A stretch of 64,000 bases of DNA. It comes from an uncultured Eubacterium sp. (lineage in GTDB: Bacteria; Bacillota; Clostridia; Lachnospirales; Lachnospiraceae). Positions 1 to 7,781 of the stretch are shown one piece after another. The position numbers were made by a program, and so were the translations under genes. Where the stretch lies: assembly GCA_947089855.1 (NCBI GenBank), contig CAMUML010000017.1:1-64000 (forward strand). Reading direction: 5' to 3'. The notes beneath the pieces were generated by a model. The model saw only the letters and a program-made list of their open reading frames with translations. It did not search any database and was not told the DNA's origin. Numbering within the stretch: the stretch's first letter is position 1; each line of letters opens with the position of its first letter.

Positions 1-259
1 AACTTCATTAAAATCTTTAACATATTATTATGATTTTAATAAATTTGATAACATTGATATATTTAGGAAGCGTTTGCGGCATATTAAAATATAAGGAAAT
101 AACATACTATAATATTAAACTTATTAACTTTGCTTATAGATGCCGTATTTTCCAATTGTCTAGCATATAGACTTTTAGGTATATTAAATCTGAAATAAAA
201 TACAAGCTATATCATTCGCTGCCATTAAAAGTTGAAATTGTAGTATAAAATTATTAGCC
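1..259. other. AT-rich leader without a gene
   Basis: No convincing reading frame, RNA gene or repeat was seen in this very AT-rich stretch. It ends at a terminator hairpin, so it may be the 3' flank of a gene outside the window. Confidence 0.5.
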
Positions 260-289
260 AAATCAAACTATATCATGTTTGATTTTTTT
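260..289 (+). terminator. Rho-independent terminator
   Basis: AAATCAAAC (260-268) pairs perfectly with GTTTGATTT (277-285) around an 8 nt loop, and the T-run continues to 289. It lies 195 bp before ktrB and would end a transcript entering from the left edge of the window. Confidence 0.7.
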
Positions 290-484
290 GCACCTTTACA
301 ATCAGCATGTAGGACATTAAGCAGCTGCTATCCTGCTGCTTTCCTGCAGCCTGTACGGCAATCCCCGTAAAGCCTGTGGGAACCGGCCCTGCCATCCGGT
401 GTCCAGCACGCCCCACACCCTCCCCAGCCAGCAAGCCACTTCCATTATTTCAACCACTCGCCCGGAAAGAAAACAGGAACCGTT

Positions 485-1849
485 ATGAAATTTTTAACAA
501 AACATTTAACTACAACACAAACCATCACACTAAGCTTTTTACTTGTTATATTAGCCGGAACACTGCTGCTTATGACCCCGGCCACATCGGCGGACGGAAG
601 CCCTACCCCTTTTTTGGATGCCATGTTTACCGCTACCAGCTGCGTCTGTGTAACAGGGCTTGTTACCGTGACAACAGCTGTGCATTGGAACCTGTTTGGG
701 CACATAATCCTGTTGGTCCTAATCCAGATTGGCGGCTTGGGCGTCGTATCGCTGGCAACGGTTTTTATTATGCTGCTCGGAAAGAAAATTTCCCTAAGCA
801 ACCGGATGCTTCTTGGCGATGCTTTTAACCTGGATACGCTGCAAGGTGTGGTAAAATTCCTGCGCAGGGCGTTTCTTGGGACGTTCCTTGTGGAAGCGGT
901 CGGCGCAGTGCTTTACCTGCCTGTGTTTGTGCCTGAATTTGGTCTAAAAGGCATTTGGTATTCTGTGTTCCATGCGGTTTCTGCCTTTTGCAATGCAGGT
1001 ATCGACCTAATCGGCCCAGACAGCTTTATCCCTTATGTCCACCATTTCTGGATAAATGCAGTAACTATCTTGTTGATCATCGTAAGCGGCCTAGGCTTTA
1101 TTGTTTGGTTTGATTTTATAGATGTTTGCAAAAAAAAGCTAAAAAGGGAAGATAATGGCAGAAGCATTTGGGCACAGCTGCGGCTCCATTCCAAGATTGT
1201 TATCACCATGACGGGATGCCTGCTGCTGTCAGGTGCTGTGCTTTATTTCCTGTTCGAATACAACAATCCAGCAACCATCGGCAGCTTTACACCCTGGCAG
1301 AAGGTTCTGGCCGCCTGTTTCCAGTCGGTAACAACACGGACGGCCGGTTTCGTTACGGTCCCGCAGGACGGGCTTACCACACCATCGGTCATTGTAACAC
1401 TGTTTTTGATGTTTACCGGCGGATCCCCTGCCGGTACTGCAGGAGGGGTAAAGACGACCACGTTGGCTGTGATCGTTTTAACGGTGGCCGCCACGGTACG
1501 GGGGCGCGAGGATATTATTTGCTATAAGCGCAGGATCCCAGTTAAAACAGTACGCAAAGCGCTTGCCGTCGTACTGATTAGCTTTTTTGCCAGCATCCTA
1601 GCAGTCATTGCCCTAATGGTTTTTGAACCTGGCAACGCGGCTGACCAGATTTTTGAGGTATACAGCGCGTTGGGCACGGTAGGAATTTCCAGGAATTATA
1701 CTTCCTTCATCGGAGCAGCCGGAAAGGTAATTTTGTGCATCTGTATGTATTTGGGGCGTGTCGGGCCAATTGCAATGGTACTGGTATTTACCATGCGCGA
1801 CCAGCAGACCGCTGCAAAGCTGCCAGAAGAACAGGTAACGGTCGGCTGA
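485..1849 (+). CDS. ktrB: TrkH/KtrB-family potassium uptake membrane subunit
   Basis: A 454-residue polytopic membrane protein of the Trk/Ktr/HKT superfamily, the ion-conducting subunit of a K+ uptake system. It has four pore-like repeats with conserved selectivity-filter regions, such as the TSCVCVTGL stretch near residue 52 and TAGGV in a GGSPAGTAGGV segment near residue 320. Length fits KtrB (about 450) rather than the larger enterobacterial TrkH. An AGGA ribosome site lies 8 nt before the ATG. The peripheral NAD-binding gating subunit follows 71 bp downstream, so the two form an operon. Several Clostridia place Ktr genes under a c-di-AMP riboswitch, but I could not recognise one in the 195 bp leader. 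The family call is firm; Ktr versus Trk naming is inference from length and gene pairing. Confidence 0.9.
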   Translation: MKFLTKHLTTTQTITLSFLLVILAGTLLLMTPATSADGSPTPFLDAMFTATSCVCVTGLVTVTTAVHWNLFGHIILLVLIQIGGLGVVSLATVFIMLLGKKISLSNRMLLGDAFNLDTLQGVVKFLRRAFLGTFLVEAVGAVLYLPVFVPEFGLKGIWYSVFHAVSAFCNAGIDLIGPDSFIPYVHHFWINAVTILLIIVSGLGFIVWFDFIDVCKKKLKREDNGRSIWAQLRLHSKIVITMTGCLLLSGAVLYFLFEYNNPATIGSFTPWQKVLAACFQSVTTRTAGFVTVPQDGLTTPSVIVTLFLMFTGGSPAGTAGGVKTTTLAVIVLTVAATVRGREDIICYKRRIPVKTVRKALAVVLISFFASILAVIALMVFEPGNAADQIFEVYSALGTVGISRNYTSFIGAAGKVILCICMYLGRVGPIAMVLVFTMRDQQTAAKLPEEQVTVG

Positions 1850-1920
1850 TCCAAAACCACTGGTTGGTCAAATACTTTCTTAGAAACTGTTTGTAATAGC
1901 CTTTTACAAGGAGGACCTTT

Positions 1921-2583
1921 ATGAAAAAACAAAACAGCAGGAAATCATATGCTATTTTTGGCCTAGGCGAATTTGGGCGCAGTGTGGCAGAAGAACTGAT
2001 GGCTGCCGGTGCAGACGTGATGGCAATTGACAAAGATGAAGACCTGGTCAACGATATTGCGCCGCAGGTAACGATGGCAGTCCAGATCGATGCAACCGAG
2101 CTGCACGCATTTGACTCTTTAGGGCTTTCCAATATGGACGGCGTTATTGTAACGATTACAAGCTGCCTGGAAGCCAGCATAATGGCGATTATGGCTGCCA
2201 AGGAAGCCGGGGTACCTTTTATCCTGGCAAAGTCCCATAATTCGACTATGTCAACAATCTTAAGACGGATCGGCGCAGATAAGATCGTAACGCCGGAACG
2301 GGACGGCGGCATCCGGGAAGCGCGCAACATCGTCAACGGCAACTTTATCGATTTCTTTGAGCTGTCCAAACGGGTGCGCATGGTGGAGATTTCGGTAAAA
2401 GACGAATGGATTGGCCACAACTTGAAAGAACTCTCGCTGCGCCAGAAACATAAGGTCAATGTCGCCGCATTGCGGCGTGATGGGGAACTGACGACGGATA
2501 TAGACCCGGATATGTCGTTTTGTGAAGGCGACAGCATTTTGGTGCTGGTTGATAAACAATATATTGGGGAGCTGCTTCCATAA
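1921..2583 (+). CDS. ktrA: TrkA/KtrA-family potassium channel gating subunit
   Basis: A 220-residue cytosolic protein with an N-terminal Rossmann RCK domain (YAIFGLGEFGRSVAEEL near residues 10-26, the GxGxxG dinucleotide site, followed by an acidic residue ending beta-2, MAIDKDED) and a C-terminal RCK_C domain from about residue 135. The family forms an octameric ring under the KtrB membrane dimer and gates it through ATP/ADP or NAD(H), with c-di-AMP binding to RCK_C in Firmicutes. A strong AAGGAGG site precedes the ATG. It is co-directional with the membrane subunit. Confidence 0.92.
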   Translation: MKKQNSRKSYAIFGLGEFGRSVAEELMAAGADVMAIDKDEDLVNDIAPQVTMAVQIDATELHAFDSLGLSNMDGVIVTITSCLEASIMAIMAAKEAGVPFILAKSHNSTMSTILRRIGADKIVTPERDGGIREARNIVNGNFIDFFELSKRVRMVEISVKDEWIGHNLKELSLRQKHKVNVAALRRDGELTTDIDPDMSFCEGDSILVLVDKQYIGELLP

Positions 2584-2643
2584 AATATTTTTACAAAAAT
2601 GGCAAAAATTTGATATATATTTGTGAAAATAGTACAATTTTAA

Positions 2644-2664
2644 GTTCGTACACTATACGGAAAA
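2644..2664. repeat. GTAC-type near-palindromic site, copy 1
   Basis: The core reads GTACACTATACG. Related cores occur at about 7755 (GTACACTGTACG) and 9109 (GTACTATACG), each with GTT-like bases before and an A-run after. All three copies lie at gene-fragment junctions in the accessory region, which suggests a mobile-element end or recombination site. Function is not known. Confidence 0.35.
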
Positions 2665-2672
2665 ATCACCAG

Positions 2673-2691
2673 CCCCCACTTCAAGTGGGGG
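2673..2691. repeat. Perfect 9-bp hairpin, CCCCCACTT stem
   Basis: CCCCCACTT (2673-2681) and AAGTGGGGG (2683-2691) form a perfect stem around one base, followed by TTTG. Hairpins like this occur at the ends of IS200/IS605-type elements and at terminators. No transposase or TnpB lies next to it here. It could also terminate ktrA transcription. Confidence 0.45.
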
Positions 2692-2715
2692 TTTGAAAAA
2701 CGCCGCCCCCCCCCC

Positions 2716-3047
2716 CAAGTGCTCTTTACTGCTCGTCTGAAAGGCGGATGCCGCAAGCATATTATTACCTCAGTGACGTTTCCAGCGTAAGGAGCATCTT
2801 CAACCGCTGCGCCAGTTCCTGCGGGCTCGGCAGGGAGGCCTGGGACGGGAAATCCTTCCACGCATTCCGCCGCACAGTCGCCAAATGGCTCCTGGGATCT
2901 TCCGCAGACACCCAGATGATCTCCCAGGTGCTCGGGCAGCGTGACCGCGAAGTCCTGAAACGCTACCTTCCATTGGCCCCGGATATCCTGCGGGAATGCT
3001 CACTGGACTTCACTTACGCGCCCCTGGGATCGGAGGTGTACAGATGA
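2716..3047 (+). pseudogene. Tyrosine recombinase, C-terminal fragment (recombinase 'B' end)
   Basis: Only the end of the catalytic domain remains. The HAFRR box (near 2860), an LGQRDREVLKRYL stretch holding the third conserved region, and the catalytic Tyr are visible. The open frame runs back to an 11-C homopolymer at 2706-2716, where homology stops. Its TGA overlaps the ATG of the next recombinase (ATGA at 3044-3047), the coupling seen in recombinase-trio (RIT) and Tn554-like elements. The N-terminal half is absent here; a matching N-terminal stub lies at 5673. Confidence 0.75.
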
Positions 3048-3592
3048 GCGGGACAGGCTACGCCAGCAACTTTGCGGCATACATTGAAAAATACATACAA
3101 TTCAAATGCTCCATCGGCTATTCAGAAAGCTCATACCGCCGCAGGATGGGGCAGTTTGACCGTTTCTGTGCGCAGAACTTCCCGGATGCGGAAACCGTCT
3201 CGGAGGAGGTTGTCCTTGCATGGTACCGCCTGCAGGGCGGGGAATCGGAAAACAACCGGACCCAGCGGATGGTCGCCCTCAAAAGCCTGCTTGATTATCT
3301 GAACGCGTCTGGCATAGGGGCATATGCCATCCCGGAAGGATGTATAGGGAAGCTGAAACCCTACATGCCATACCTGTACAGCGCTAAAGAGCTGGAATGC
3401 TTTTTCCATGGTGCGGACACGCTCCCGGCATCGCCGCTGTCAAAACAGCGGCATCTGATCGCGCCTGTTGTGTTCCGGATGCATTTCTGCTGCGGGCTGC
3501 GCCCCCCCCCAGAAAACAGTCGCACTGCGCCGCAGGGAGGAGGAACGTGCCGGGCGGTACATAAAAAATCAGTAAGTCAGGGCATTTCGTAG
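3044..3592 (+). pseudogene. Tyrosine recombinase, N-terminal fragment (recombinase 'C' start)
   Basis: Starts MSGTGYASNFAAYIEKYI, translationally coupled to the preceding fragment. It holds the SAM-like DNA-binding domain and the beginning of the catalytic domain, up to RMHFCCGLRP, where the first catalytic Arg lies. There the frame meets nine Cs (3502-3510) and shifts. Reading as if the run had five Cs restores a recombinase-like QKTVALRR continuation for a few residues, after which homology ends near 3560. The gene is therefore frameshifted and also truncated. Only the DNA-binding half could still be made. Confidence 0.75.
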
Positions 3593-3600
3593 TTCAGTAA

Positions 3601-3637
3601 TAACAGAATGACATATAAAAAGTAAAAAATTCTGTTA
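3601..3637 (+). terminator. Inverted repeat before the ncRNA promoter
   Basis: TAACAGAAT (3601-3609) pairs with ATTCTGTTA (3629-3637), followed by a T-rich stretch. It would insulate the downstream promoter from read-through out of the recombinase remnant. Confidence 0.45.
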
Positions 3638-3643
3638 TTTTCG

Positions 3644-3671
3644 TTGATTTTTTAATAAAATTGAATATAAT
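3644..3671 (+). promoter_or_regulatory. Sigma-A-like promoter of the structured RNA
   Basis: TTGATT (3644-3649), a 16 bp spacer and a perfect TATAAT (3666-3671). The predicted start is near 3678. There is no open frame between this promoter and the terminator at 3903, so the transcript is most simply a non-coding RNA. Confidence 0.7.
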
Positions 3672-3677
3672 ATAAGT

Positions 3678-3934
3678 AAGAGCAGAAATGTTCTCGATGT
3701 AAGAGCATCGTTAAAAGTTGGACTGCAGATGGAGCAGGTTAAACTTCCATTTCAATAGATGTTTTAACTGAACATCGAGCTTGGCAGCTTGGATAAAGCT
3801 GTAGTCCACGTGGGGGACTTAATGATTTCCACGCCGTTGTGGTTATCTTAACTGGATACCGAGGCTGACAACCAGCAGAAAACTCTTTTTAGAAAATTTT
3901 GGGAGGAGTGTGGTTTTTATCACACTCCTCTTTA
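3678..3934 (+). ncRNA. Candidate structured antitoxin-like RNA (about 255 nt)
   Basis: This gene-free transcript lies between a strong promoter and a perfect terminator, just before a PBECR4 nuclease gene. Visible pairings are CTCGATGT (3693-3700) with ACATCGAG (3772-3779); GTTAAAA (3710-3716) with TTTTAAC (3762-3768); ATGGA (3729-3733) with TCCAT (3746-3750); GGACTGCAG (3720-3728) with CTGTAGTCC (3799-3807, one G-U); CAGCTT (3785-3790) with AAGCTG (3796-3801); and CCAC/GTGG near 3829-3842. The 3720/3799 helix crosses the 3693/3772 helix, so a pseudoknot is possible. It also competes with the 3785/3796 hairpin. I see no clear tandem repeats like those in ToxI. It could instead be a cis-regulatory leader of the downstream gene. 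Confidence 0.6.
3903..3933 (+). terminator. Terminator between RNA and nuclease gene
   Basis: GAGGAGTGTG (3903-3912) pairs perfectly with CACACTCCTC (3921-3930). The U-tract after it is only three bases before TATG. The short tract suggests leaky termination, giving much RNA and little nuclease mRNA. The nuclease ribosome site (GAGG at about 3939) starts directly behind it. Confidence 0.8.
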
Positions 3935-3948
3935 TGTATGAGGCACAA

Positions 3949-4587
3949 ATGGCGACAAAAACGGATAAGAAAAATGTAATACGGCAGGAAATAATAGATT
4001 CAGCCAGTATATATAGCCAGAAACTTGCGGGAAAGGCATTTCTATATGTATATAGAGATGAATATTTTGAGGTGTCTTTTCCCATAGACCATTTTCTTCA
4101 TTTGACAGGTGTGGAAACAAAGTTATCAGCCAGAGATTTCTATAAGAATGCTAAAAGGGCAAAACTTACAAACAGCCAGTTTTATTTTGATGCAAGACAT
4201 CCGTATGCTAATGCAAAAAAGAAACTGCCATGTTTAAAAAGATTACCAGAGCTGACAAGTAATATAATATGCATTTTAAAGGATATGCAGACAGTTACAA
4301 TTATATATAAATTGAGCGTTACAAATCTGGAGTTCACACTGGGGTTAATAGAAAATATAGACAGTAAAGGGAATAAGATCAATGACTTCTTCCTTCCAAT
4401 GTCTTTACGTGTAGAGGATTCGTCGGTTGAGAAAAGCAATGGCGGCGAAGTGGTCGACTATATTTTTTCAAAAGATGCAAGTGTAGCTGAATATGACGTA
4501 TTATTATTCGAAGATGATCAAAAAACAATACCGAAAAGTGTATGGCATATGATAAACAAAAAATTTTATAATGATTTGAACGGGTAA
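3949..4587 (+). CDS. PBECR4-type BECR-fold nuclease, putative RNase toxin
   Basis: A 212-residue soluble protein resembling the PBECR4 domain (phage/barnase/EndoU/colicin/RelE-like nuclease 4). The recognisable parts are the FEVSFPIDHFLHLTGV stretch near residue 43, an FYKNAKRAKLTNSQF block, and a long central beta-rich segment. BECR-fold proteins are mostly predicted RNases found in toxins and phages. I chose the ATG at 3949 because GAGG lies 7 nt upstream; an in-frame ATG at 3934 is possible but overlaps the terminator tail. No protein antitoxin gene is next to it. The structured RNA and terminator directly upstream match the layout of type III toxin-antitoxin loci. The gene looks intact, unlike everything around it. 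Family assignment is by memory of the motif and should be checked; toxicity is inferred. Confidence 0.65.
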   Translation: MATKTDKKNVIRQEIIDSASIYSQKLAGKAFLYVYRDEYFEVSFPIDHFLHLTGVETKLSARDFYKNAKRAKLTNSQFYFDARHPYANAKKKLPCLKRLPELTSNIICILKDMQTVTIIYKLSVTNLEFTLGLIENIDSKGNKINDFFLPMSLRVEDSSVEKSNGGEVVDYIFSKDASVAEYDVLLFEDDQKTIPKSVWHMINKKFYNDLNG

Positions 4588-4710
4588 TTACATATGAATA
4601 CTGGATACTTTACGGATGTAAGATATGATTCGCTGTTAACAACTTAACAGTGGTATGACATCAACATAAATATACGAAATCAAATGAATATAGTCAAAAC
4701 AAAAATGCCA

Positions 4711-5124
4711 TTAACTGGGTAAAAAATGCAATCCCGCTGACAACTTTTTCTTATAAAGCAGGTCATAATTGTTCTCCCTTGCCCGTTCATCAAAATCACG
4801 CTTATTCTGCAGGGACTGTGCTTTCCTGCATTTTTCACTGCACAATTCATACCGCTGGCTTTTCGCAAGGAAAAAGCGGCTGCATACCTTGCACTTCCGG
4901 AAATGCAGCCCCCCCCAGTCTTTCAAACGGTTCAGATAATAGACCATTACAGGGTAAAAGGATGCATATGCGCAGGCACATTCCAGTCCGGTCTGATAGT
5001 CAGGATACCAAAGGTCAAGCCTGGAATCTTCCGGCAGAAGCCGTGACGGGAGCCTGTATGACGGGTCAAGAGCCGAAAGACATAGACGGCGAACGTGTGC
5101 AGGAAGTAAAGATTTATTAAAAAT
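4711..5124 (-). pseudogene. DUF6076-like protein, 5'-truncated fragment
   Basis: An open frame of 138 codons without a start at its 5' end. It shows LPEDSRLDLWYPDYQTGLE, then DWGGLHFRKCKVCSRFFL and a paired CSEKC, that is a C-x2-C...C-x3-C zinc-ribbon-like region, followed by NKRDFDERARENNYDLLY. This arrangement resembles the C-terminal half of DUF6076 proteins, common and uncharacterised in Lachnospiraceae. After that the sequence departs (KKKLSAGLHFLPS) and stops. An eight-G run on the coding strand (4909-4916) lies at the DWGG codons. It is a remnant with both ends damaged. Confidence 0.55.
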
Positions 5125-5194
5125 TCATAGGAAACATAAGCTAGGAAGGGCATATTTTGTCGGTAAAACGGGGCAATCCCGTATGTATCGCTGA

Positions 5195-5683
5195 GTATGT
5201 CCTTCTGACGTTGATCTGCAGGCAGGGACTTTATACATAGCAGATTCCAAAGCGCATAGGGACCGGCTGGTGCCTATGTCATGGGATCTTTGCGGGCTGT
5301 GCCAGAAATATGACAGCCTGGCATCACGCAGCTTCCCTGAAAGGGAGTTCTTTTTCCAGCGCACACAGACAGGCAGGCCAATCACTGCGGAATGGCAGGG
5401 GGATCTGTTCCGGGCCTGCGCGAAGCACGCAGGAATGGACTTCCCTAAAGACGGATGGCCGCGCGTATATGATTTCCGCCATAATTTTGCGACCCATGTG
5501 ATCAGGAAATGGATACACGGAGGGAAGGACGTCGGCGCGATGCCCCCATACCTGAGCGGGTATATGGGGCATTCTTCCCTCAAGGCCACCGCATACTACA
5601 TCCACCTTGTCCCTGAACATCTTACGGATACCGGGCTCACTGCCTGGGGCTGCATGCCGGAGGTGCCGGACTATGAAGACTAA
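5195..5683 (+). pseudogene. Tyrosine recombinase, C-terminal fragment (recombinase 'A' end)
   Basis: The frame from about 5195 reads DVDLQAGTLYIADSKAHRDR and then the rest of an integrase catalytic domain. Visible are YDFRHNFATH (HxxR-box region), LSGYMGHSSLKATAYYIHL (the LGH-like box and catalytic Tyr), and a normal C-terminal tail. The N-terminal DNA-binding domain and the first catalytic Arg are missing. Its stop codon overlaps the start of the next recombinase stub by 11 bp. Confidence 0.75.
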
Positions 5684-5780
5684 ACGGAACGAGTTTTTCC
5701 ATCTTTTAAGGCAATACCTCACAGTCTATCTTCCGGAGCTGAATATTCTGATTAAAATATTTACCGTCCATGAAGCCTGA
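5673..5780 (+). pseudogene. Tyrosine recombinase, N-terminal stub (recombinase 'B' start)
   Basis: MKTKRNEFFHLLRQYLTVYL is a typical first helix of a recombinase core-binding domain. Homology ends after about 23 codons (near 5741), and the frame then runs through unrelated sequence to a TGA. The ATG lies inside the end of recombinase A (overlap of 11 bp), as in trio elements. Together with the C-terminal piece at 2716-3047 it may be the two ends of one original gene. Confidence 0.6.
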
Positions 5781-5834
5781 GCCTCCAAAAGTAAAAGCAG
5801 CCTGTTGTTGCCTGCCATGATACCCAGATCGTTG

Positions 5835-6029
5835 TTACAGATTATCTGTAAGCACATAATCTATTGTGACAATATCCAGTATGTCTTCTGTTGCTTCTGC
5901 ATCCTCCGGGTGTAATGTTTGATACAGTTCCAGCAAATTCTTTTTATTTTGGAAAAGGTCTAAAAACACACTGTTCTTTACGGTACGCTTTGCATTAACT
6001 TCCTGCGCCTGTTTCGTATCATCCGGCAC
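5835..6029 (-). pseudogene. Rpn-type PD-(D/E)XK nuclease, N-terminal fragment
   Basis: The 64-residue frame has KNSVFLDLFQNKKNLLELY, then a LHPEDAEATEDILDIVTIDYVLTDNL region. I recognise this as the start of an Rpn / PD-(D/E)XK nuclease-family transposase protein. It stops where family members continue into the nuclease core (usually NDLGFRVG...EAQSTW). Only about a fifth of the gene remains. A complete but different Rpn protein is at 46260-47186. Confidence 0.55.
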
Positions 6030-6400
6030 CTTACCACCCCAATTTCAAAAAAACTATAGTAAAAGATACGATGTATCCCACTCCTGCCACACGTCAATTA
6101 TACAAAAAAACACATGGCTTTACAACAAAATTCATATTAAATTTGCTCCGCCATCCATTTCGCCCTGCTTTGTTGCTGTTTATCAGGGAAATTTTTATGA
6201 CGGGTAAAATCTTTTCCGGGACGGGCCGCAAAGTCAGAGATCCTGGAAACAACCGATTAAACGGCAGATGAAAAATAGATTTGATGTTGTCGTGAAACAT
6301 AATGTAATCCTCCTTGAAGTTGAAATAATGATGACACTTCCAACTTCAAGGGCCTCTCCCGCTGCATCTAATTATAAATACCTTTCCGAAAAAGAGTAAC
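6030..6400. other. Gene-free stretch with one strong inverted repeat
   Basis: I see no convincing gene. CCTTGAAGTTG (6312-6322) and CAACTTCAAGG (6341-6351) form a perfect 11 bp stem with an 18 nt loop. It has no T-run, so it may be a transposon-end hairpin rather than a terminator. The rest appears to be debris of the mobile region. Confidence 0.5.
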
Positions 6401-7294
6401 TTATTTTTTAGTAGAATACTTCATCCTATAACTAGCTGGAGACATTCCAGTTATAGACTTAAATAGACGCGAAAAGGAAAAGCTATTTTCAAAACCTATT
6501 GCATTGGCAATGGCCTGTAACGAATGCTCGGTATCCTTCAAATAAATTTTTGCTTTTTCGATTCTTATATTTGTCAGGTATTTCTTTGGCGTCATATTAA
6601 ATTTTTTCTTAAATATTGCTGTCATGTAATGAGAATTTAAATTCAAGTAAGAAGCTATATCGGAAATTTGAATTGCTTCACTATATCGTGTTTCAATGTA
6701 ATATTTAGCTTTATCAGCATAGTCTGCATTATTCAAAACAACAAAGTTTTTTTCTTGCTCATATAATAGACTTGAAAATAATTCTTTTAACTTTCCGTTA
6801 AGCATTAAATGTTCAGGAAACGTTTTTGCATCAGAAAAGCAATCCGTCGAAAGTACATTTTTATTATAAATGAAATCTAAATTTATACGTGGATCCGTGC
6901 AGGATAATAGTTCCATAATTTTATATTCATACAAGGTGATATTTTTTATATCTATAATATAAGACTCAGAAAACAAAAGTTTGCTAAATTTTGAAGCTTG
7001 TGTACCACGATACCCAATCCAGCAGTATCTCCAAGGATGATAAGAATCCGCTTTATAAGATGCCATGCATCCTGAAGGAATATAAAAAGCTTGGCCAGAT
7101 TTCACCATATACGTTTCAGAATCAATTGTTAATTTTCCTTTTCCGCTAATAACAAAATGAATTAAATGATAACGGCGATTTCTTGGACCATATAGGTTCC
7201 CTTTTTCGCACTGATCAATACCACTGGAATGAAAAGCCAAATCTAAACCATCTTTTTCGAAATCGCTTATAACAAAATCGAAATTTCCCAACAT
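6401..7294 (-). CDS. AraC-family transcriptional regulator
   Basis: A 297-residue regulator with an N-terminal cupin-like ligand-binding half (FVISGKGKLTIDSETYMVKSGQAFYIPSG near residues 45-75) and a C-terminal double helix-turn-helix (ISDIASYLNLNSHYMTAIFKK and the conserved IANAIGFENSFSFSRLFK block, with the final G-x-SPASYR). The ATG at 7294 is preceded by GGAGGTG. Such regulators usually control sugar or polysaccharide genes. No sugar gene is adjacent, so the target is unknown. It is divergent from the glycosyltransferase region and shares its low GC content. Confidence 0.88.
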   Translation of the reverse strand: MLGNFDFVISDFEKDGLDLAFHSSGIDQCEKGNLYGPRNRRYHLIHFVISGKGKLTIDSETYMVKSGQAFYIPSGCMASYKADSYHPWRYCWIGYRGTQASKFSKLLFSESYIIDIKNITLYEYKIMELLSCTDPRINLDFIYNKNVLSTDCFSDAKTFPEHLMLNGKLKELFSSLLYEQEKNFVVLNNADYADKAKYYIETRYSEAIQISDIASYLNLNSHYMTAIFKKKFNMTPKKYLTNIRIEKAKIYLKDTEHSLQAIANAIGFENSFSFSRLFKSITGMSPASYRMKYSTKK

Positions 7295-7781
7295 TTTTTC
7301 ACCTCCATATCCCATATCCTATTTATTATTGTACTATATTTTTGATAGATAAACTATAACATATTTATTATAACCTGTATACAATTAAAAACAAAAATAA
7401 TTCATATATAAATAATTTATTATCCTATTTATATTTACATCACAGTTTCGAAATTGGCTAATTTTATCATACATCATCAAAAAGTCTATGTTCAACTTTT
7501 ATATGGTTCTATTATATAAGACTAGTCTGCCTTTACCACAATGTCCATTTTTATCGATCATCCATTATTGAACATATTCTGCTTTTCCAATGACGTAATA
7601 GTTAAATTAGTATCTTTTGTAATCACAACTAAAAATTTTAAACCTATAGAAAAATGAAAAATAGCTATAATATTAATACTATTTTGATATATGTAAATAA
7701 TGTAAAAAGAGTAAAATAATTATTGAGAAATATTTTTCATAAAATAAATAGGAGTTAGTACACTGTACGTAAAAATAGAAA
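7295..7781. other. AT-rich divergent intergenic region with GTAC-type site, copy 2
   Basis: About 490 bp without a gene, strongly AT-rich. It should hold the promoters of the AraC regulator (leftward) and the GT2 fragment (rightward). Near its right end, at about 7755-7765, is GTACACTGTACG, containing the palindrome GTACA-C-TGTAC and related to the sites near 2648 and 9109. Confidence 0.45.

Noticed and set aside
290-484. c-di-AMP (ydaO) riboswitch before ktrB
   Set aside because: Such switches often precede Ktr genes, but I could not find the conserved core blocks in this 195-bp leader.
2673-2691. IS605/TnpB guide-RNA end
   Set aside because: The hairpin shape fits, but there is no TnpB, TnpA or remnant of them nearby.
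3910-3948. Earlier starts for the PBECR4 gene
   Set aside because: They fall inside the terminator hairpin or its tail; the ATG at 3949 has the GAGG site.
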